Source of the DNA: Niastella sp.
GTDB lineage: Bacteria > Bacteroidota > Bacteroidia > Chitinophagales > Chitinophagaceae
Assembly (NCBI GenBank): GCA_016710595.1
Contig: JADJVM010000001.1
Span: 1 to 28,960, forward strand
Length of the DNA stretch: 28,960 nucleotides
Direction of reading: 5' to 3'
Both the position numbers and the translations under genes were made by a program. A model generated the notes under the pieces. The model saw nothing but the letters and a program-made list of their open reading frames with translations, ran no database searches and was not told where the DNA came from. Of this stretch, positions 1-9,801 are shown piece after piece. Within the stretch, counting starts at the first letter, position 1, and each line of letters opens with the position of its first letter.

Positions 1-1553
1 GTAAAAAATAGATACTTGTCAATTTCTGCCAATTATATTACCATTACAAATAATTTTTTAAATTATCAAATAATGCTGACCAATTAATAAAAGGATAAAT
101 AGTGCGTACAAAGTAAAAACAAGGGAGAATGAATTTGCATTATTGTTTAAAATGGATACCCAATTTTAGGGTGCAAACGCTTACTACAATTAAAAATGCA
201 GAAGTACTACTGAAAGTTTCTTACCATCCAATATGGGAAATTTAACTCAGGATACGATTATCGTCCGCTTTTTGTGTGAAACAGGGGGAAACCAACGGGT
301 GGCAGGTTTTATAGAAATAGAATTAAACTAAGGAGACGAGTAATGATTTTAGATACACGAAACTGGGAATACAAATTATTAAATTATAATGTAGAAGCGC
401 TAACTTTAACAGCAGAAAATTAGCAAAGCCTGGGTGCCATTTCGAAAAATGATCTTTGGTTATAATGAATTTAAAATTTCGAATTACAATCTATTCAGGC
501 AACAGGCTGCTGATAACTACGCTTTGTTTGTTGATATTTCAGATTCGGCAAGCGGGCAAAGTTTATCGCAAAAATAATGTAGCTCACTATATACCAGTTT
601 GACAACTCACAAGTATATAGAAAGCTGGAGTTATAATAATAAATTTTAATATTACCGTTCCCGGCTGTGGTATATTTTTTCCTACTATTAATTGTTATAT
701 AGGTGGTATTGAGGTGGGGGATGATGGTGGAAACAACGGGCGGTGGGCCGGAGATTTACCTACAACCGGTGGAGGTTCCAGTGGGAATACCCTATCTTAT
801 TACCTGTGCAACCTGCTGGCGATTTTCAAACCAATAAGGTAGTACGGCCGGAAATTTACCTGATTGCCCCGCCGGCAAACGAAAGATCCGGGGTGGGATC
901 CTTTGCCTATGGATGATCCTGCTCCCCGGTTCCTTTGCGATCCGTTTATTCAATCACTCAATCAAAATGCAAGTTTTATGTAACTATCTTAAATACTTAG
1001 ACTCCACGCCTATTAAACTCAGCCTTGCAAACTGGGTTTGCCGTTACTTTTTCCCGATCGTTATCAGTTTAAACAGAGGGCAGTTATAATGGTGCATCCA
1101 TTACCTGGAATAGTTTAAAAGTAGGTCCTTTGTACCATTGTCACTATAAGTGATTTGGCGGGTATATTTACCAGATAATATTGTTTTTAATAGCTCAGAT
1201 TTATGTTGGAAGTATACTCAAGATCCTAACAACTTATTCTTTGCACTTACCACCCACAACGGGCAACCCAATAATCATGAAAGTAAAAAAGACCGGTGGC
1301 TAAACAGGGCATTTAGCTTTAAGTATAGTAGGCGATGGAGTGGGTGGATGGGATGATATTAAAAATGGAACAATTTGAACATGATTATGCCGATAAATTT
1401 GAAGCCCCAATCAAAAACATATATAGTCGCTTTGAGATATGCTGAAAGAAAGAATACGGATAATGCCATTAGCCTTTATCAAGTGATAAAAACTGTATAA
1501 ACTGGAACCTCCCTCACAGCTTTACCCAGGAAGTTTACAGGTTTGCCCCCTGA
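1..1553 (+). pseudogene. Left-truncated, frameshifted member of the shared-N-module secreted protein family (copy 0)
   Basis: No frame stays open, but family-specific stretches can be read in successive frames. Near 150-165 an FK-GYPILG stretch matches the GYPRWDKA motif of the array paralogues. At about 440-520 the reading KMIFGYNEFKISNYNLF matches their KLVFGYTKFNITDSNLF. At 690-800 there is a Gly-rich linker. From about 930 the text changes to a C-terminal domain of its own: CDPFIQSLNQN, GASITWN, a Y-H-C-H-Y motif at 1133-1147, PDNIVF, DPNNLFFALTTHNGQP, then GDGVGGWDDIKNG and EQFEHDYADKFE to about 1430. The order (N-module, Gly linker, C-terminal domain) is that of the array toxins. The signal peptide must lie left of the window. 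The H-x-H followed by a PD motif resembles a JAB/JAMM metallopeptidase domain, but this is tentative. At least eight shifts in 1.5 kb is the worst density in the window, so either poor consensus near a contig end or true decay is possible. Confidence 0.5.
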
Positions 1554-1585
1554 CAATAATTATATTAAAATTAAAAAACAAATTT

Positions 1586-2633
1586 ATGAAATACTTTCTC
1601 ATACTATTATTTACCGTAATTACTGGCATTGCAAGTGCCAACTCCACGCTCCCGAAATGATGCTGCAATACATTACAAACAATATAAAATTTGAGTGGAT
1701 GGATGCCAACGAGCACAGATACTTTACGCATTTATTTGAAGCCTGTAAGAACATACGAAACCAAGTGTACAATAATATTAAAGACAATTTATGGGGATGG
1801 ATAGAAGTATACGGGGCAATAATATTGTAATGAGTAACTATGCCAACCGAAACCTACCTGTTTCTAATGATTGGCTGTATATGTTTAATATTACAAATCT
1901 AAGGATAAAAAATATGGATGCAATTCTGAACAATTAGTAGGTAGGTTTATAGATTTTAATCACCATCGTGGAATGATAAACTGGTCAGCAGATATTATTG
2001 TAAGCCCTACTGATGTAAAATGAATGTTTTGCAACAACGCACTCCATATTATAACTTAAATTTAAACGATACGACAATGACACTGCCCAGCAGGTTTACG
2101 CTTATTAAGCAATAATATTTTGTTGTTCATCCCTCCGCCGCAGTTCGTGACTCACGAAACGCAACATAAGACAGCACAACGAAGGGGTTTTCACACACGC
2201 ACCTGAATGATTATTTAGTAAATTCAGTGAATCCTGATGGAGTTGAAAAAGTGAATTAAAACAACCCGTCCGTATATTTACGCCTGCAGATGTGGATGTA
2301 TTAATGAAGGTTATCAATATAAACCGCAACTCCGGCAATTTTGCCGATTACTATGTTACCATGGCGGCATCCAATGGCACCTATACACTTAAATTTACCG
2401 GCACTTCTGCTGATATAAGAGTGGGATATGGAACAGATGAATGGAAAGATCATTTTAATGATTATTGTAAAACCTGGAAAAAAAAATATGGTTTTGAAAA
2501 AACATTTTTAACCTACTTAAGAGACGTAATGCAACTATCGGGGATAAGCTTATATAAAATAAACAGCAATGATACCATTGACCAGGTAACGCTTACCGTA
2601 AATAATAAAATTATTAAAACACCCTGCCCTTAA
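1586..2633 (+). pseudogene. Frameshifted secreted protein with a C-terminal domain related to that of copy 0
   Basis: An ATG at 1586 opens a clear signal peptide (MKYFLILLFTVITGIASA) that runs into a stop after about 24 residues. The coding text then continues in other frames: 1655-1828 (YITNNIKFEWMDANEH), 1820-1935 (NIVMSNYANRNLPVSNDWLY), 1937-2023, and finally an open stretch from about 2265 to the TAA at 2633. This last part has FTPADVDVLMK, ADYYVTMAASNGTYTLKF, and near the end SGISLYKINSN. It lines up with the PDNIVF / NNLFFALTTHNGQP part of the preceding gene, so the two probably share a C-terminal domain. Repaired length is about 349 residues. It could be a second secreted effector or a related partner; I do not recognise a named function. 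Confidence 0.45.
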
Positions 2634-2644
2634 AACTTTTGTAT

Positions 2645-3217
2645 ATGAAACATTTAATTATTATTGCTTTTTTATGCTGCTTCAATACAGCAAAAGCACA
2701 ATCTGTAATATCATTAGAGCAGGCTGCCACTTATAAAGGAGACAGTCTTTTTCCTGCAACCGTAAACTATGTAAAAGACATCAATCACAAATTAGACCCC
2801 TTTATAGGTACCTGGAAAGGAACTAAAGCAGGGAGATTGTATGAAGTTAGATTTATTAAAAAAACTGAATGGGATTATGGCCAACAATGCTCCGGATGCA
2901 TAAAATGGGATTGCTTAGTGGGCCGTGTTTTAATTAAAGATTCATTAACCAATCAAATAATTTACAATACATTAGACAGTGCGGACAATAAGACTTATTT
3001 CAAAGGTGACAACTTCGGCACGCCAAATGTTTATAATATGTATTTTGGAGTAAACTCGGGGTGTTATGATGTGGGAGATGTAAATATTTCTATAAGCACA
3101 CTTGACAGTTCTAAATTATTTTTAATCTTTAGAAGAGATGTAGAATGGATTGACCCAAGCACATGCCCGGGTGGGTATGCAAATTATAAAACCCTTTTCC
3201 CCTTGCTGAATGGCTGA
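2645..3217 (+). CDS. Secreted DUF6705-like protein
   Basis: This is an intact 190-residue ORF. ATG 2645 is chosen over the TTG six bases upstream because it starts a clean signal peptide (MKHLIIIAFLCCFNTAKAQ, cleavage after A-K-A). The mature part has the VKDINHKLDPFIGTWKG stretch typical of small secreted Bacteroidota proteins annotated DUF6705, and four Cys in two pairs (GQQCSGCIKWDC, GCYDV). It begins 11 bases after the stop of the preceding gene, so the two are likely co-transcribed. Members of this family often sit beside the kind of secreted protein found upstream here, so a partner or immunity role is conceivable, but that is inference. No enzyme motif is visible. Confidence 0.6.
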   Translation: MKHLIIIAFLCCFNTAKAQSVISLEQAATYKGDSLFPATVNYVKDINHKLDPFIGTWKGTKAGRLYEVRFIKKTEWDYGQQCSGCIKWDCLVGRVLIKDSLTNQIIYNTLDSADNKTYFKGDNFGTPNVYNMYFGVNSGCYDVGDVNISISTLDSSKLFLIFRRDVEWIDPSTCPGGYANYKTLFPLLNG

Positions 3218-3333
3218 CATTAACAAAGCAATAAAAATTTGCCCGATTAAATTTTCGTGCTGCCATTTGCAATTAGTAGAACTGAGCGTAGCCAATGAAG
3301 CTACATAAAAGAGATGCAGCCGGTAACCTAATA

Positions 3334-3358
3334 GAAAAAGCAGCCTTGCGGCTGCTTT
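3334..3358 (-). terminator. Rho-independent terminator of the beta-helix lipoprotein gene
   Basis: A 7-bp perfect stem AGCAGCC/GGCTGCT with a TTGC loop is followed on the minus strand by TTTTTC. It lies 20 bases beyond the stop of the minus-strand gene. Confidence 0.75.
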
Positions 3359-3377
3359 CCTACTTGTGGGGAAACTA

Positions 3378-4793
3378 TTAGTTGAATTTAGTCCATCCTT
3401 TCCACCAGGTATCGCCTACGGTGCAAGCGCCGCGGTAAGTAACTGCACTGAAGCCGGTACTTAATTTTACATGGCTAAAGCTAGCGCCGGAAGTAGCGGC
3501 AGAAGCAGCTGTGGGGTTGAAATCGGGGCTTGCATAATTGAATGGAGCACCTAAACCAACATCGGTATTGTTTTGCAAAATACTATTACCATAAGCAGGT
3601 GTATTAAACCAGGTTAAAATAGTTTGTGTGGTATTGGGCGTTTGCGGAGTATTGGTATTACCGGTGATGCTATATTTTACCGGCTCTGCACAACCTGCAA
3701 TGATGCTGTTTTGGATAAACAATGAATAAGGAATATTATTATCTACCGGAATACCTTTTGTTGCATCGATGTAAACACCAACGGGCCAACCCATGATCAC
3801 TGAATTAAATAAAGACAGGCTTGAATTTCTACGAATCTGCGCTGCGGCTAAATAATATGCGTTGCCTACATTAGCTGCAGTAGCCCTTGGGCCAATCACG
3901 GTGATGTTTGAAAATACAGGCGCTGTTTGAGGCGTTAATGAACTACCGGCTGCATCGTTATCACTTTCAAATCCCTCAACTTTCGAAATATCAGCAACAC
4001 CTGAATCTCTTAAGATAATACCGAACTGAACCCGGCCATTGTAACCATTGTCTGTATCAAAATCATCATCCAGGGTTTTGTATGCAATCAGGTATTTGCA
4101 ATTCACAGTACCACCAAACCATTCGATGGCATCATCGTTTGAATAGCTGATCTGAATATGATCAATGACTGTTTGGCTACCAACGCCGCCAAGGGTTAAG
4201 GCGTTAATTTCTTTATCGGGTAAAAATGCATACCCTGCATATTCAATACGTACATATTTTAAGATACCGCTATTATCGGCGGGGTTTTGTTGCTGTGTTG
4301 CAGGCGTACCATATAAACCCAGGCCATCGCTGTTGTTTACACCACCTTCTACTTCGCCTACACCTTGTACACCATTAAAAGATGCATTGGTAGGCGCATT
4401 ACCCAAAATAACGATCCCGGCCCAATCACCTCTTTGCGGATTGGTAGATTCTGAAGTAAATACAATGGGTTTGTCTGCGGTTCCTTCTGCTTTAATTTGG
4501 CAACTGCGGGTAATGATTAAACCTCCATTGCGGCCGTTTTCTCCTACGATCTTTGTACCCGGCTCAATGGTTAAAATAGCACCATTGGTTACATATACCA
4601 AGCCTCGTAATTTATAGGTGTACTCTGCTTTCAGGGTACGGTTGGCCGAGATGCGCCCTTCTAAAATAATGTTCTCTGATGTGGGTGGCGGATTGGTAGA
4701 ACCACCTCCGTTTGAATCGCCATCTACTTCTATTTTACGGCAGCTCAATGCTGTGCATGCTATTAAAACACCGTAAATAATTAGCTTTTTCAT
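3378..4793 (-). CDS. Right-handed beta-helix-type outer-membrane lipoprotein
   Basis: An intact 471-residue ORF. The N terminus MKKLIIYGVLIACTALSC is a lipoprotein signal with Cys at about residue 18, followed by a low-complexity Gly/Ser/Pro tether. The body is rich in repeated short beta-strand turns (GAILTIEPGTKIVGENGRNGGLI, IKAEGTADKPIVFTS, WAGIVILGNAP), the pattern of secreted Bacteroidota proteins often labelled multidrug-transporter homologue or beta-helix protein. There is a D/N-rich segment (LDDDFDTDNGYNGR) that could bind metal. It lies 30 bases downstream of the TonB-dependent receptor on the same strand, so it is probably the receptor's surface or periplasmic partner lipoprotein. 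Together with the porin and PiT genes next door the substrate may be phosphate or a phosphorylated compound; that is inference. Confidence 0.7.
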   Translation of the reverse strand: MKKLIIYGVLIACTALSCRKIEVDGDSNGGGSTNPPPTSENIILEGRISANRTLKAEYTYKLRGLVYVTNGAILTIEPGTKIVGENGRNGGLIITRSCQIKAEGTADKPIVFTSESTNPQRGDWAGIVILGNAPTNASFNGVQGVGEVEGGVNNSDGLGLYGTPATQQQNPADNSGILKYVRIEYAGYAFLPDKEINALTLGGVGSQTVIDHIQISYSNDDAIEWFGGTVNCKYLIAYKTLDDDFDTDNGYNGRVQFGIILRDSGVADISKVEGFESDNDAAGSSLTPQTAPVFSNITVIGPRATAANVGNAYYLAAAQIRRNSSLSLFNSVIMGWPVGVYIDATKGIPVDNNIPYSLFIQNSIIAGCAEPVKYSITGNTNTPQTPNTTQTILTWFNTPAYGNSILQNNTDVGLGAPFNYASPDFNPTAASAATSGASFSHVKLSTGFSAVTYRGACTVGDTWWKGWTKFN

Positions 4794-4823
4794 TTTGTTG
4801 TTATTTTTTTTGTTATGATGATT

Positions 4824-7622
4824 TTATAAATTATAGCTAAACGAAATGCTGATATTGCTGCCATATTTTCTGCGGATGGCAAATACATCTTTATCCTTAT
4901 CATATTTTTTGTTATGATTTAGATCGTTGTAAAAGATGGCTGTTTTGTTAAGGATATCGGCTATGCTAAGTTTGATGGCGCCTTTTTTATCCAATATTTT
5001 TTTACCTACCTGGAAATCCAGGAGTGGACGTGGGTTTTCCCAAATTGCGGGCTGATCGGTACCGCCTACAAATGCGATGCGTCGGCCAATTTGATTGAAC
5101 AATAAAGTAGCGCTGTAGCCTTTTACTTCTTCATCATATTGCAGGCCCAGGTTAATGAGGTAAGGACTTTGGCCCTGCATGGGACGATTTAAATTAGTGG
5201 TTTTAGAAGTAACCCGGTTGTAGATATAAGAAATATTACCCTGTAAAATAAAGTTCTTGAAAGCAGGCGTAAAGTCCAGTTTTTTACGGAATTCAAGCTC
5301 AGCGCCAAAGCTATTGGCTTCATCGGCATTAATAAAATTATAAGTGCTTGAACCGCCTACGCCCGGATTAAAATAAGCTTCGATGGGCAGTTTGAAATAT
5401 TTATAAAATACGGCAAAAGTGATGAGCTCAGCAGCACCGGGATAGAGTTCATAACGCAGATCGAAATTAGAAACCTTGGTGCGTTGCAAATTAGTATTAC
5501 CAGCTACTGTAGCACCCAGATCGAAATCATAAAACTGAAATGTACTCAACTCTCTAAACTCCGGACGGATCACCGTTTGCGAAGCAGAAGCACGCAGATT
5601 GGTATTATCTTTTAATTTATAGGTAAGGTTTATACCGGGTAAATAATCGATCAATTTGCTATGCACATGGCGTGGATCTTTAGCCTTCATGCTACCTACT
5701 ACCTGATCAAAATGCTCAACCCTTACACCCCATACGGCACGCAACTTATCGCTAAACTGATTGTCTAGTTGTAAGAATCCTGCTTTTAAAATACTGTTGG
5801 CAATATAGCGATAGCTATCTCCTGAAAGTTCGCTGAAAGCAAAATGATTATCGGAACCATTGCCAAAATTCTCAGGATTAAATACCTGGCTTAAAGGCAG
5901 GCGGCGCAGCTCTTTATAGTCGATCGGTAAATAAATAGCAAATGGCCTTGAGTTGAACAAACGATCTTTCACTTGGAAGAAATAACCCCCTTTGATAATT
6001 TGTGTGCGTTTTTTCCAGTTAAAGTTTTTTGCCAGGTCGGCGCCGGCAGTGTACACATAATCGTTCAGGAAACCATAATAGCGACTACCCGATTTTTGCG
6101 ATGCATTAGAAGCACCTACCAGTAAGGCATAGGGAGAAGATGGATTGGTTGGATCTTCCTGATTGTACTGTACCCGGCGCTGATCGGGGATGTATTGATC
6201 TAAAATATTGAAACTACCAAACCAATGCAATTTTAAATCGGCTGCAGCTATTTGGTGCTCACCCGAAAGCTGCGTATTAAAAAATGTATTGGCTTTAAAT
6301 GCCAGTTCAGACGCTCGGATATTATCCCCGAGATCAGAATTAGATTCATAATCTTTACCGGTACGTAGCGTTACATAATTACTGGTATTTACATTTAAAA
6401 TATTACGGAAAGAGATCTTATTTCTATTACCCAATTGCAGCGTAATATTCCCTAAAGCAGCAGCCAATACTTCTTTATTGTATTTGCTGTTTTCATAATC
6501 GAAACTCAGGCTGGCCATATCATTTTGAATCATGTTTACCTGGTTCTGATAAATCACTCTTTTATTACTGCGGTTGTAGCTGAGTGCAAAAATGCCCGCC
6601 AGCTTACTATCTTTTATTTTTTTATTGAAGCCGCCGTTCACTAAAAAAGTTTGGTTAAGCGCCAGCAGGCCCGATCCCTCTTTTTTTGAATCCCATATAT
6701 TTTCAAATTCTTTGCCCCACTGCGTTTTTTCTTCCCGGTTCAATTGCGCAAATGTTTTTTTAGATGGAAACCCATTGGGTAATGCTCTTGCCCCATTATC
6801 GTAACCCAGCCAATCGGTATTGCTACCCTGGTAACCATAAAATTCTTTTCCGATGGTTTGGGTATTGAAGCCTGTTCCTATTTGCACGGTAAAGAAATTT
6901 TTTGCCGGTACATCTTTTGTGTTCACCTGTATCAGGCCACCAGCCCATTCACCCGGCAGTTCAGGAATAAAAGATTTATTGATAATAATATTATCAATCA
7001 TAGCCGAAGGAATAATATCGAAACTGAAAGTTTTGCGATCGGGCTCGGTACTATTTAATAATATACCATTCAGCATGGCTTGGTTATACCGATCAGCCAG
7101 GCCACGCACTACCAGGTATTTACCTTCCTGGATGCTGGCGCCGGGCACCCTTTTTAAAACTTCCCCTGTATTTTTATCCGGGCTGCGGCGGATGGCTTCC
7201 GCACTAATTACCTGCGCTACCACGGGTGCATTGCGTTGATAAGCTATTAATGCAGCAACTGTTTCCTGGCGACGGCCCGAAGAACGCACGACTACAGCTT
7301 CCTCTGTTTTTGACGACTCGTTCAGTAATACATCAATATTAAGAACCTGGTTTTTTTCTACAGTGAGGTCAGTAATTTCTTTAGATGCAAAATTTAAATG
7401 AGTCAGTTTGATGCGATGTGGTTTACCGGCTTCTACGGTTAGAGAAAAATATCCGTCAGCATTACTGGTTGTACCCTTTGCCTGTCCATCGATGGTAATA
7501 GAAACACCATAAATAACCGCTCCATTTGAAGCATTACTGATCTTGCCCTCGATGGTTCCGGTTTGGGAAAAACAAATTGAACTTATACTTAATAAAGCAG
7601 CTAAAAAAATAAGGATGCGCAT
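4824..7622 (-). CDS. TonB-dependent outer-membrane receptor with carboxypeptidase-like N-terminal domain
   Basis: An intact 932-residue ORF. Signal peptide MRILIFLAALLSISSICFSQ; residues about 22-95 form the CarboxypepD_reg-like domain (GTIEGKISNASNGAVIYGVS, TTSNADGYFSL). Residues about 110-240 are the plug (VVAQVISAEAIRRSPDKNTG, VLKRVPGASIQEGKYLVVRG, LPGEWAGGLIQV). The rest is an outer-membrane barrel with many alternating aromatic strands, ending in a terminal strand ISISFSYNL. It imports a large or scarce ligand using TonB energy. There is no SusD gene beside it; the downstream lipoprotein is a beta-helix type instead, so this is not a classical SusCD glycan pair. Gene context (O/P porin, DUF47, PiT) points to phosphate-related uptake. 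It is intact over 2.8 kb, unlike many neighbours. Confidence 0.88.
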   Translation of the reverse strand: MRILIFLAALLSISSICFSQTGTIEGKISNASNGAVIYGVSITIDGQAKGTTSNADGYFSLTVEAGKPHRIKLTHLNFASKEITDLTVEKNQVLNIDVLLNESSKTEEAVVVRSSGRRQETVAALIAYQRNAPVVAQVISAEAIRRSPDKNTGEVLKRVPGASIQEGKYLVVRGLADRYNQAMLNGILLNSTEPDRKTFSFDIIPSAMIDNIIINKSFIPELPGEWAGGLIQVNTKDVPAKNFFTVQIGTGFNTQTIGKEFYGYQGSNTDWLGYDNGARALPNGFPSKKTFAQLNREEKTQWGKEFENIWDSKKEGSGLLALNQTFLVNGGFNKKIKDSKLAGIFALSYNRSNKRVIYQNQVNMIQNDMASLSFDYENSKYNKEVLAAALGNITLQLGNRNKISFRNILNVNTSNYVTLRTGKDYESNSDLGDNIRASELAFKANTFFNTQLSGEHQIAAADLKLHWFGSFNILDQYIPDQRRVQYNQEDPTNPSSPYALLVGASNASQKSGSRYYGFLNDYVYTAGADLAKNFNWKKRTQIIKGGYFFQVKDRLFNSRPFAIYLPIDYKELRRLPLSQVFNPENFGNGSDNHFAFSELSGDSYRYIANSILKAGFLQLDNQFSDKLRAVWGVRVEHFDQVVGSMKAKDPRHVHSKLIDYLPGINLTYKLKDNTNLRASASQTVIRPEFRELSTFQFYDFDLGATVAGNTNLQRTKVSNFDLRYELYPGAAELITFAVFYKYFKLPIEAYFNPGVGGSSTYNFINADEANSFGAELEFRKKLDFTPAFKNFILQGNISYIYNRVTSKTTNLNRPMQGQSPYLINLGLQYDEEVKGYSATLLFNQIGRRIAFVGGTDQPAIWENPRPLLDFQVGKKILDKKGAIKLSIADILNKTAIFYNDLNHNKKYDKDKDVFAIRRKYGSNISISFSYNL

Positions 7623-7638
7623 GTCTCTTTTATTTGCG

Positions 7639-7646
7639 CAAAGGTA
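7639..7646 (-). promoter_or_regulatory. -7 box of the TonB receptor gene
   Basis: On the minus strand TACCTTTG fits the Bacteroidota TAnnTTTG consensus exactly and ends 16 bases before the ATG. A convincing -33 TTTG is not seen; TTTAC about 22 bases further upstream is the best candidate. Confidence 0.5.
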
Positions 7647-7720
7647 TTTCTACCATATTACCAGGATGTAAACTAAAGTTTAAATAAATGTTACCCTACT
7701 GTTACGGAAATATTACTTAC

Positions 7721-9000
7721 TTAAAATTTAAATTGCAGGCGTGTGGTTAGTACATTATCTCTTACATCTTTTGTAAAACCGGGCAGGCTGCTACTTTCAT
7801 TTTTTACGTTTGCATAATAAAGCATAAGCTTTATATTTTCTGAAAAATTATAATTATACCCGAAGCCCAGGGTATTGTATTTTATATCTGCCAGCGTAAA
7901 TCCTGCACCGAGCCGGCCTATTTCCTTACCCGATACCCGGGTATTGGGATCGTAAAAATCATACTTAATAACCAATTGGTGTTTTAGAGAAAATATTTTT
8001 TGCAAAAAATAAAAAATAAGCTCCCTTAAAATTGCGTTTGTAAAATCCATCATAACCCGTTAGTAAAGCTTCGGGTGTTGCTGAACTAAATGCAGTGGCG
8101 GTTTGTATGCCCTGCACCCACTCTGCCCTAAGTTCTATATCGCCAATGCGATTTTTTATTTTAATCTGTACATCGGCCCCTATATATTTTCGGGGGCTGT
8201 AACTCCCTAAATTTTGAATGGAAGAATCTTTTACCTGCATGCGTGTTCCGTTTTGCAAAACAGTGTTAAAAACATAACGGGTATTATTTTGTATTCCGCC
8301 CAATAATGCAGAAACAGAAGTGCCAAGGCATATATCATTTGTAAGCTGAATGGGTTTTAAAGAAATACGGCCAATAAAATCTTTTCTATTATCAATATCA
8401 CTTTTTACTCCTGAACCCGGGCCATTAAAAAGGCCGGCATCCATTTTTAATACATCTAAAAAACGAATTTGCTTCCGGGCATCAAGGCTTATCATCACAC
8501 CCAGGTCTCTTTCTCCTTTTAATAAAGTTTGGCTCATCCTGCCCCTTTCGGGTGTTTCTCTGTCGCTGCTGCTATAGTTTACTTCAAACCCAAACGGCCT
8601 CACAAAGAGGCCGGTAGTAAGGGAGAATAACTTCCAATTATTTTCTTGTATGCGTCCCCAAATATCTTTTATATTAAACCCTCTCTCGCTGGCATCAAAT
8701 TGAAATGCGAAATGCATGCCCGGATTCTTTTGCAGTCCATTCAAGATATACTCTACTTTTACCCGGCTGCGCCTTAGCATGAATCGGTTGCTTACCCCAT
8801 CGGCAAAATCGCCACCTTCAACTGTTCTTACTCCCTTTTGTTGTGCAAATTGAAATTGCGGTTGTATATAACCACTCAGGATTAGCCCCTCTTTTTTCCC
8901 GGGTAATAAACAGAATCTTCCTTTGTTATGGGTAGCTGGGCTTCCACGGTGCCGCTAAAACCCAGTAAACACAAGGCATGTAACGCTTTTTTATTACCAT
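7721..9000 (-). CDS. Phosphate-selective porin O/P family protein (frameshifted)
   Basis: Reading across three indels gives a porin of about 425 residues. The likely start is the ATG at 9000. After a shift in a poly-A run near 8985 comes a signal peptide (KALHALCLLGFSGTVEAQ). After another near 8900 comes the first strand, SGYIQPQFQFAQQ. The main frame (8780-7965) carries the family hallmark RRSRVKVEYILNG, FQFDASERGFNIKDIWG, GLFVRPFGFEVNYSSSDRETPERG and an acidic N/D-rich loop near KSDIDNRKD. After a last shift near 7985 the end reads LKHQLVIKYDFYDPNT and finally TTRLQFKF, a barrel-closing strand. The function is passive outer-membrane passage of phosphate or polyphosphate. It is divergent from the DUF47-PiT pair, with 120 bases between them. 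Confidence 0.75.
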
Positions 9001-9096
9001 AAGGAATTCAATTTCCAAATATAAACTGAATAAAACTGCTGTTTGTTAAGAAATTATTACTAATTTTTAATTGTACAAGTAAAGGTTTAATAATTA

Positions 9097-9104
9097 TATT
9101 TTTG
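9097..9104 (+). promoter_or_regulatory. -7 box of the DUF47-PiT operon
   Basis: TATTTTTG matches TAnnTTTG and lies 16 bases before the ATG at 9121, in the short AT-rich region between the divergent porin and DUF47 genes. Confidence 0.5.
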
Positions 9105-9120
9105 TGAAAATTTAAATGGC

Positions 9121-9768
9121 ATGTCATTCAATTCTATTTTAAAGATTTTTCTTCCCAAAGACAGGGTCTTTTACCAGCTTTTCGAAAGTGTATCGGCCGA
9201 GTTGCTTAAAATGGGTGAAACACTTAAACAAATTATAGGTGAACCCGAGTTTGAAAAAAAGAGCCGTTCTTATAAAACAGGTGGAAGAAATGGAACATGT
9301 GAATGATGAGCTTACGCATAAAATATTTACGGAACTTAGCAAAAATTTTATTACTCCCTTCGATCGGGAAGATATACATGCATTGGCTACTTCATTAGAT
9401 GATATTGCTGATTACATTTATGCATCTGCCAAAAAAATAAATTTTTACCGGGTAAACCCGGATGATATTGGTATCCAAAAGATGGGGGACCTGATTGCCA
9501 TGGGATGTGTGCAGGTACACAAAGCCGTTACAGAATTACGTAACATGAAAAATATGCGGCAGATTACCGATGCCCTGGTTGCCATTAACAGCATAGAAAA
9601 CCAGGCAGATGATATTTTTGATATGAGTATTGAACGCCTGTTTGCAACAGAACCCGATGCCAAAGAAGTAATTAAAAAAGAGAGATTTACCAAATCATGG
9701 AAGTGGTAACAGATAAATGTGAAGATGCCGCAAATGTAATAGAGTCTATCATTATCAAATACGCTTAA
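9121..9768 (+). CDS. DUF47 family PhoU-like phosphate transport regulator (frameshifted)
   Basis: The repaired reading has about 215 residues, the normal length for this helical family. It starts MSFNSILKIFLPKDRVFYQL, shifts within the A7 run near 9253, continues through EEMEHVNDELTHKIFTEL, FITPFDREDIHALATSLDDI, DYIYASAKKI and INSIENQADDIFD, shifts again in the A6 run near 9676, and ends REIYQIMEVVTDKCEDAANV...IIIKYA at the TAA 9766-9768. The E/D-rich helices (DREDIH, DDIADY, ENQADD) are the metal-binding repeats of PhoU-like proteins. It lies 33 bases upstream of the PiT transporter, the usual pairing in which the DUF47 protein modulates the transporter. Both breaks are in homopolymers, so the gene is probably intact in the organism. 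Confidence 0.82.
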
Positions 9769-9801
9769 GCATACTGTTTTTATTACCGATCAAATAATCT
9801 A

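Noticed and set aside
4165..4617. A 150-residue plus-strand ORF inside the beta-helix lipoprotein gene
   Set aside because: It is antisense to a well-supported gene and rich in Pro/Ser as expected of a shadow frame.
7965..8053. Separate small gene at the 3' end of the porin
   Set aside because: The two frames overlap around an A/T-rich run and together make one complete porin ending in a barrel-closing strand.
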